A stretch of DNA of 64,000 nucleotides, taken from contig NZ_JAGGJP010000001.1 of assembly GCF_017872975.1 (NCBI RefSeq), forward strand, positions 62,001-126,000, read 5' to 3'. Position 1 is the stretch's first letter. Every line of letters starts with the position of its first letter. Made by a program: the position numbers and the translations under genes. Shown here piece after piece: positions 59,197-64,000 of this stretch. The notes below the pieces were generated by a model. The model ran no database searches. It worked only from the letters and a program-made list of their open reading frames with translations, and had not been told where the DNA came from. The DNA is from Rubellimicrobium aerolatum (GTDB taxonomy: Bacteria > Pseudomonadota > Alphaproteobacteria > Rhodobacterales > Rhodobacteraceae).

Positions 59197-59242
59197 GGCC
59201 CCGGCAGTTGCCCCGATGCGCCGTCCGGGGTCAACCCGGCCT

Positions 59243-59270
59243 TGCCCTCTCAACTTGGCCCAAATACGCA
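59243..59270 (+). repeat. TTGGCCCAAA element upstream of rpsB
   Basis: Identical over 28 nt to the minus strand of 9983-10010. It lies 27 nt upstream of the rpsB -35 box. Confidence 0.85.
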
Positions 59271-59296
59271 GCGACGCCGGCCACATGGCGCGCCCC

Positions 59297-59325
59297 TTGC
59301 AATCCGGGGCCATTGCGGCTAGATG
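59297..59325 (+). promoter_or_regulatory. promoter for rpsB
   Basis: TTGCAA (59297-59302), 17-nt spacer, TAGATG (59320-59325). It predicts a leader of about 105 nt before the rpsB ATG, long enough for S2 feedback control. Confidence 0.6.
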
Positions 59326-59438
59326 CCCCCCACTTCGCAGGCGGAGGCGGGCGTTCGGGGGAGACATCCCCGCGCGTCCACCGGTTGGGGGAAACCCTGA
59401 GACCCTCCGCCGAGGCTCAAACCGGAAAGGATACGAGC

Positions 59439-60203
59439 ATGGCTCTTCCCGAGTTCTCCATGCGTCAGCTTCTTGAAGCGGGCGTGCACTTCGGCCACCA
59501 GACCGCGCGCTGGAACCCGCGCATGGCGCCGTTCATCTACGGCTCGCGCAACGGCATCCACATCCTCGACCTGACGCAGACCGTCCCGCTGCTGGACGAG
59601 GCGCTGCGCGTCATTCGCGACACCGTCGCCCGCGGCGGCCGCATCCTGTTCGTCGGCACCAAGCGCCAGGCCCAGAAGGGCATCGCCGACGCTGCCGAGC
59701 GGTCGGCGCAGTTCTACATGAACCACCGCTGGCTGGGCGGCACGCTCACCAACTGGCAGACCGTCTCGCAGTCGATCGCGCGCCTGAAGGCCATCGACGA
59801 GGCCGCCGAGCGTGGCTTCGAGGGCCTGACCAAGAAGGAGCGGCTGGGCATGGAGCGCGAGCAGGCCAAGCTCCAGGCCACGCTGGGCGGCATCCGCGAG
59901 ATGGGCGGCGTGCCCGACCTCCTGTTCGTCATCGACGTGAACAAGGAGGATCTCGCCATCCAGGAGGCCCAGAAGCTCGGCATCCCGGTCGTGGCGATCG
60001 TGGACACCAACTGCTCGCCCAAGGGCGTGGACTACGTGATCCCCGGCAACGACGACGCCGCCCGCGCGATCCAGCTCTACTGCGACCTCGCCGCCCGCGC
60101 CGCCCTTGAGGGCATGAGCGCCCAGCTCGGCGCCGCCGGGGTGGACATCGGCGCGATGGAGCAGCTCGGCGAGGAGACGCTCGAGGACGCGGCGACCGCC
60201 TGA
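59439..60203 (+). CDS. rpsB: 30S ribosomal protein S2
   Basis: 254 aa. Universal N-terminus [59 protein letters not shown], and [11 protein letters not shown] near the C-terminus. Its codon use is richer in preferred C/G-ending codons than nearby genes, as expected for a highly expressed gene. CGGAAAGGATACGAGC precedes ATG. tsf follows after 85 nt. Confidence 0.97.
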   Translation: MALPEFSMRQLLEAGVHFGHQTARWNPRMAPFIYGSRNGIHILDLTQTVPLLDEALRVIRDTVARGGRILFVGTKRQAQKGIADAAERSAQFYMNHRWLGGTLTNWQTVSQSIARLKAIDEAAERGFEGLTKKERLGMEREQAKLQATLGGIREMGGVPDLLFVIDVNKEDLAIQEAQKLGIPVVAIVDTNCSPKGVDYVIPGNDDAARAIQLYCDLAARAALEGMSAQLGAAGVDIGAMEQLGEETLEDAATA

Positions 60204-60239
60204 TCGGCCTGTCCGATCGAGACTGTCGCGAAACCGATA

Positions 60240-60265
60240 CCGGGCGGGTGCGATACCCCGCCCGG
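60240..60265 (+). terminator. hairpin between rpsB and tsf
   Basis: CCGGGCGGG (60240-60248) pairs with CCCGCCCGG (60257-60265), followed by ATTTCC. Probably a partial terminator or processing structure between two cotranscribed genes. Confidence 0.5.
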
Positions 60266-60288
60266 ATTTCCATTCAAGGAGACATGAG

Positions 60289-61167
60289 ATGGCTGTCACC
60301 GCGAGCATGGTGAAGGAACTGCGCGAGACCACCGGCGCCGGCATGATGGACGCCAAGAAGGCGCTGACCGAGACCGACGGCAACATGGAAGCGGCCATCG
60401 ACTGGCTGCGGACCAAGGGCCTCGCCAAGGCCGCCAAGAAGTCCGGGCGCACCGCCGCCGAGGGCCTGGTGGGCGTCGCCGTCGCGGGCGGGCGCGGCGT
60501 GGTGGTGGAGGTCAACTCCGAGACCGACTTCGTGGCCAAGAACGCCGAGTTCCAGGCGCTGGTGCGCGACGTGGCGCAGGCGGCGCTGAACGCCTCCGAC
60601 CTTGACGCGCTGAAGGCGCAGGACATGGGCGGCCGGACCGCCGAGACCGCCGTGACCGAGGCCATCGCCCGCATCGGCGAGAACCTGTCGCTCCGCCGCA
60701 TGGCCGCGCTGGAGGGGGAGACGGTCGTCTCCTACGTCCACAACGCCGCCGGCGAGGGCCTGGGCAAGATCGGGGTGCTGGTCGCGCTGTCGGGCACGGA
60801 CAACGGCATCGGCCGGCAGATCGCCATGCACGTCGCTGCCGCCAGCCCGGCCGCGTTGGACGAGGCTGCCCTCGATCCGGCGCTGGTCGCCAAGGAGCGT
60901 CAGGTCCAGTTCGACATCGCCAAGGAGTCGGGCAAGCCCGACGCCGTGATCGAGAAGATGCTCGTCGGCCGGATGAAGAAGTTCATGGCCGAGTCGACGC
61001 TGATGGGTCAGGCCTTCGTCGTGAACCCCGACCAGACCGTCGCCGAAGCCGCCCAGGAGGCCGGCGTCACGGTCACGGGCTTCGTGCGGCTTGCCGTCGG
61101 CGAGGGCATCGAGAAGGCCCAGGAGGACTTCGCGGCCGAGGTCGCCAAGATGAACGCGGGCGCCTGA
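60289..61167 (+). CDS. tsf: translation elongation factor Ts
   Basis: Nucleotide exchange factor for EF-Tu. 292 aa. N-terminal UBA-like domain and hallmark [17 protein letters not shown] (about 9-25), [12 protein letters not shown] in the core, and the late [29 protein letters not shown] precedes ATG. A 9-bp GC hairpin follows at 61174-61200. Confidence 0.97.
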   Translation: MAVTASMVKELRETTGAGMMDAKKALTETDGNMEAAIDWLRTKGLAKAAKKSGRTAAEGLVGVAVAGGRGVVVEVNSETDFVAKNAEFQALVRDVAQAALNASDLDALKAQDMGGRTAETAVTEAIARIGENLSLRRMAALEGETVVSYVHNAAGEGLGKIGVLVALSGTDNGIGRQIAMHVAAASPAALDEAALDPALVAKERQVQFDIAKESGKPDAVIEKMLVGRMKKFMAESTLMGQAFVVNPDQTVAEAAQEAGVTVTGFVRLAVGEGIEKAQEDFAAEVAKMNAGA

Positions 61168-61173
61168 CGCCCC

Positions 61174-61200
61174 GGGCGCCGCCGCGTCCGCGCGGCGCCC
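61174..61200 (+). terminator. GC hairpin after tsf
   Basis: GGGCGCCGC pairs with GCGGCGCCC, 6 nt after the tsf stop. No U-run. Confidence 0.5.
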
Positions 61201-61221
61201 GTTCCCCCGTCTAGTCGGCGC

Positions 61222-61977
61222 TCAGGCGTCGATCGTGAACATCTGGTTGTAGAACGCCGCCTTCAGCACGGCCTGGGCGGTGGTCTCCACGTCCAGGGCC
61301 TCGCGGGCGAGGCGCAGGTGCTTCTCCACGGTCGCGGCGGTCAGGCCCATGAGCAGGGCGATGTCCTGCGCCGTCTTGCCGTCCCCCACCCATTGCAGGA
61401 CCTCGCGCTGCCGCTGCGTGAGCTGGCGCGCGCCGCTGTAGGGCAGGGTGAGCAGCTTGAGGTGGAAGACGTTGTTCATCACCGTGATGGTGGGGCCGTG
61501 CTCGGCCCAGAGCGCATCCACGTCCTGCTGGGTCAGGCCAGGCCGGGCGCAGAGGCCGATCCCGCCCTTGGCGCGTTGCGAGACGGAGCGGAAGCTGATC
61601 GTGTAGCCGCAGGTCACGCCGAGCTGGCGGTTGAACTCCATGGTCCTGATCTCTCCGGCGCTGAGGCCCCCGCGCGCGGCTCGGCCGGCCAGAACGGACC
61701 AGGAGCAGGCGCCGTCGTTCTCCAGCGCCCAGCGGACCATGGGGCCGTCGGCATAGAGGCCGTCCTCGATGTAGGGACGCATGTAGGAGGCCGGCATGTT
61801 CGTCAGCAGGACCCAGTCCTGCGGGTCGCCCAGCGACCGGCCGCTGCGGTAGCGGGTGTAGCCATAGAGCAGGCGGTCGAAGCCGAAGGACGACATCGCG
61901 TCCAGGTGCAGGCGCCACAGCGACTCGACCGAGGCCGCGGTGTTCACGCGATCGAGATGGACGATGAGATCGTGCAT
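61222..61977 (-). CDS. LuxR-type regulator with autoinducer-binding domain
   Basis: 251 aa. N-terminal autoinducer-binding fold (about 15-165) and C-terminal LuxR helix-turn-helix (about 185-240, LTQRQREVLQWVGDGKTAQDIALLMGL). At canonical AHL contacts: position of TraR W57 is Tyr65, Y61 is Tyr69, the DP pair is D77-G78-P79 with one inserted Gly, W85 is Trp93. No luxI gene is in the window, so a solo LuxR. It lies 62 nt downstream of the hybrid kinase, same strand. Confidence 0.88.
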   Translation of the reverse strand: MHDLIVHLDRVNTAASVESLWRLHLDAMSSFGFDRLLYGYTRYRSGRSLGDPQDWVLLTNMPASYMRPYIEDGLYADGPMVRWALENDGACSWSVLAGRAARGGLSAGEIRTMEFNRQLGVTCGYTISFRSVSQRAKGGIGLCARPGLTQQDVDALWAEHGPTITVMNNVFHLKLLTLPYSGARQLTQRQREVLQWVGDGKTAQDIALLMGLTAATVEKHLRLAREALDVETTAQAVLKAAFYNQMFTIDA

Positions 61978-62039
61978 GGGCCCGAGGATACCACCTCCGC
62001 CCCTGGGCGCACACGGTTTTCGCGCCTTGGCGTGCGGCC

Positions 62040-63662
62040 TCAGTCGTCGGCCGCCGCAGGGACGGATGCCACCGCGCGCTCGACCGCTTGCGCTAGCTGC
62101 ACCTGCGAGAAGGGCTTGGCGAGGCGGGGCAGGTCGCCCAGCTCGGAGGCGGCGAGGTGGGCGAAGCCGGTGATCAGCAGGGCGGGCAGGCGGGGATGGC
62201 GCTGCCGCGCGGCGGCGACCAGCGCCCGGCCGTCCAGGCCCGGCATGGCGAAGTCGGTCACGAGCAGGTCGGGCGCCGCTCCGTCCAGGAGGTCGAGCGC
62301 CGCCGCGCCGGAGGCGGCCTCGGCCACGGCGTGGCCCAGGTCCCGCAGCATATCCGCCACTCCCGCCCGGACGAGGGCGTCGTCGTCCACCAGCAGCACC
62401 GTGCGGGCCGGGCCGGGCCGGGGCGGCTCGGGCGGCGGGACGGGGAGCGGGGCAGGGGCGGCCTCGGCCTCGGGCAGCAGCACGCTGACGGTGGTGCCCT
62501 GGCCGGGGGCGCTGTCGATCGCTAGGGCCCCGCCGCTCTGCCGCGCCAGCCCCTCGGCCATGGACAGCCCCAGGCCGGTGCCCCGGCCGGGCGCCTTGGT
62601 GGTGAAGAAGGGCTCGGCCGCGCGGCTGAGGATCTCGGGCGCCATGCCGATGCCGGCGTCGCGGACGCGGAGCCGCAGGTAGCGCCCCGGGGCCAGGTGC
62701 GCGCCGGGCACCGCCTCGGCCTCCACGGCGTCGAGCCGGATCGAGAGGGGGCCCGCGCCGGACATCGCGTCCCGCGCGTTCACGCACAGGTTCAGGAGAG
62801 CCATCTCGAGCTGGTTGGGATCGACGCGCGCGGGCGGCAGGCCGGGCTCGGCCTCGATCGCCAGATCCACCATCGGCCCCACGGCGCGCGCCACGAGGTC
62901 GCCCAGGCCCGCCACGAGGCCAGCCAGATCGACCGGCCGCGCCTCCAGGTGCTGCCGGCGGGCGAAGGTCAGGAGGCGGCTGACCAGGAGCCGCGCGCGC
63001 TCGGCCGCCTCGGCCGCGCCAGCGACCAAGGCGGCGTTGCGCGCGTCGAGCGCGGCCCGGCGCTGGAGGATGTCCAGGCAGGCGACGATCGGGGTCAGCA
63101 GGTTGTTGAAGTCGTGGGCCACGCCGCCGGTGAGCTGGCCCAGGCTCTCCATCTTGCGGAGCTGCACGAGCTCGGCCGTGCGCGCCTCGACGCGGGCTTC
63201 CAGCTCGGCGTTGAGCCGGGCCAGCGCCTCGGCCGACGCGCGGGCGCGCTCGCGCTCGGCCAGCAGCTCGCGCTCGTAGGCGCGGCGGTCGGTGGCGTCC
63301 ACCACCATGAAGCGATGGCCCAGGAGCGCGCCGCCCGGGCCGTCGATCCGCCGCCATTCCACCAGCCCCGGCAACCGGCTGCCGTCGCGCCGGCGCAGGT
63401 CGAGCGCGATCTGCCGCAGCGCCGGCTCCACCCGGAGGATGGGCGCGCAATGGGTTTCGTAGAAGATGCGCGAGCCCGGCGTGAGGATCTGCTGGAGCTT
63501 GCGCCCGAGCAGCTCGGTCATGTCCGGGAGGCCCAGCCATCCCGCCAGGGTCCGGTTGCCGCGCAGGATCGTGCCGTCCGCCGCCAGCGTGAGGTAGCCG
63601 ACCGGGGCGTCGTCGTAGAGCTCGTCCGCCGTCTCCTCGGGTATGCCGCTCCGATCTGGCAT
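62040..63662 (-). CDS. PAS-histidine kinase-receiver hybrid sensor
   Basis: 540 aa, no membrane span, so cytosolic. PAS domain (about 10-125: APVGYLTLAADGTILRGN and SRIFYETHCAPILR), coiled linker, H-box LTGGVAHDFNNLLTP with His183, N-box NLCVNARDAM, G-boxes VRDAGIGM and GTGLGLSMAEG, then a Pro-rich linker and receiver domain (about 420-535) with phospho-acceptor D470 (LLVTDFAMPGLDG). ATG 63662 lies 5 nt after the upstream hydrolase stop, so the two are almost certainly co-translated. Confidence 0.92.
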   Translation of the reverse strand: MPDRSGIPEETADELYDDAPVGYLTLAADGTILRGNRTLAGWLGLPDMTELLGRKLQQILTPGSRIFYETHCAPILRVEPALRQIALDLRRRDGSRLPGLVEWRRIDGPGGALLGHRFMVVDATDRRAYERELLAERERARASAEALARLNAELEARVEARTAELVQLRKMESLGQLTGGVAHDFNNLLTPIVACLDILQRRAALDARNAALVAGAAEAAERARLLVSRLLTFARRQHLEARPVDLAGLVAGLGDLVARAVGPMVDLAIEAEPGLPPARVDPNQLEMALLNLCVNARDAMSGAGPLSIRLDAVEAEAVPGAHLAPGRYLRLRVRDAGIGMAPEILSRAAEPFFTTKAPGRGTGLGLSMAEGLARQSGGALAIDSAPGQGTTVSVLLPEAEAAPAPLPVPPPEPPRPGPARTVLLVDDDALVRAGVADMLRDLGHAVAEAASGAAALDLLDGAAPDLLVTDFAMPGLDGRALVAAARQRHPRLPALLITGFAHLAASELGDLPRLAKPFSQVQLAQAVERAVASVPAAADD

Positions 63663-63667
63663 GGCGT

Positions 63668-64000
63668 CTAGCGGTCCAGGAAGCGGCGGATCGCCTCGCT
63701 CGTCTCGCTGGGGGCGCTCATGTGCGGGCAGTGGCCGGTCGCGGTCATCAGCACCAACTCGCTGTCGGGCAGGTGGCGGTGCATGAAGTGGCCGACCTCG
63801 ACGGGCGCGATCATGTCCTGCTGGGTCTGCAGCACCAGCGACCGCGTGCGGCACCGGGGCACGTCGGCGCGGTGGTCGGACAGGAAGACGACGCGGGCGA
63901 ACTCGCGGGCGATGTCGGGATCGGTGCGGCAGAAGCTCGCGCTCAGGGTGTCGCCCAGCTCGGGCCGGTCGTCGTTGCCCATGATGGTCGGGGCCATGGC
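63668..64000 (-). CDS. RsbQ-like alpha/beta hydrolase (3' part, cut by window edge)
   Basis: The last 110 residues of an alpha/beta hydrolase of the RsbQ/KAI2 type; the frame stays open past the window end. Seen: GNDDRPEL, SFCRTDPDIAREFARV, catalytic Asp in TQQDMIAPVEVG and catalytic His in ATGHCPHMSAPSETSEAI. The nucleophile Ser lies outside the window. In Bacillus, RsbQ acts with the PAS phosphatase RsbP; here the partner would be the PAS kinase 5 nt downstream. Confidence 0.87.
   Translation of the reverse strand, partial: AMAPTIMGNDDRPELGDTLSASFCRTDPDIAREFARVVFLSDHRADVPRCRTRSLVLQTQQDMIAPVEVGHFMHRHLPDSELVLMTATGHCPHMSAPSETSEAIRRFLDR

Overview
The window reads as a chromosomal segment of a very GC-rich alphaproteobacterium, almost certainly of the order Rhodobacterales. 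The evidence is a SciP-like regulator directly upstream of CtrA, LpxI rather than LpxH in the lipid A pathway, a Usg-family protein, a GTTC-N7-GTTC LexA-type site, and several small protein families typical of that order. No phage, transposase, CRISPR array or conjugation gene was seen; nearly all of the window is core chromosome. Most long open frames opposite real genes are GC-driven shadows and are not listed.

Layout, left half. 0.2-7.1 kb: a lytic transglycosylase, then on the minus strand a four-gene peptide/nickel-type ABC importer (Tat-exported binding protein, two permeases, one fused double ATPase). 7.2-10 kb: miaA and pyrH divergent, then a metallo-beta-lactamase-fold hydrolase. 10-10.7 kb: a gene-free, repeat-rich and structured stretch. 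10.7-21.7 kb: the large envelope cluster frr-uppS-cdsA-dxr-rseP-bamA-skp-fabZ-lpxA-lpxI-lpxB, mostly with 1-4 nt overlaps, making undecaprenyl phosphate, phospholipid precursors, isoprenoids, the outer-membrane assembly machine and lipid A. 21.8-24.2 kb: mnmA, then the cell-cycle pair sciP-ctrA. 24.7-29.1 kb: ligA-recG. 29.3 kb: a 38-codon membrane-peptide gene behind a LexA-type box. 29.5-33 kb: an IscU-like protein, hisI, gluQ and trmFO. 33-37.1 kb: a small beta-barrel-like protein, gyrA and usg.

Right half. 37.3-41 kb: a 3-hydroxyisobutyrate-dehydrogenase-like enzyme, then an arginase/ornithine cyclodeaminase operon with a divergent Lrp/AsnC regulator. 41-47.6 kb: dsbB, a YpfJ-type metallopeptidase, a tRNA-Leu(CAA), a PHB-depolymerase-like esterase with a ribbon-helix-helix regulator, a YSC84-like lipoprotein, hemB and a membrane protein. 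47.6-55.2 kb: mfd, a GT39-type glycosyltransferase, an XRE-cupin regulator and an orphan YejA-type binding protein. 55.3 kb: a small-RNA candidate with a textbook intrinsic terminator. 55.7-61.2 kb: 3-hydroxybutyrate dehydrogenase, a DUF502 protein, psuK-psuG and rpsB-tsf. 61.2-64 kb: a signalling row of an RsbQ-like hydrolase (cut by the window edge), a PAS-histidine kinase-receiver hybrid and a LuxR with an autoinducer-binding fold.

Observations ranked highest: (1) the SOS-box-controlled 38-aa membrane peptide next to recG, which resembles Caulobacter SidA in design; (2) the RsbQ-like/PAS-kinase/LuxR row; (3) two families of repeated intergenic elements, one carrying a pyrimidine-loop hairpin; (4) the small-RNA candidate; (5) a change of GC skew from C-rich to G-rich on the plus strand near 40-44 kb. 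Recurrent promoters of the form TTGnnn-N16/17/18-TAGnnn were seen upstream of bamA, fabZ, hisI, mfd, the glycosyltransferase, DUF502 and rpsB.
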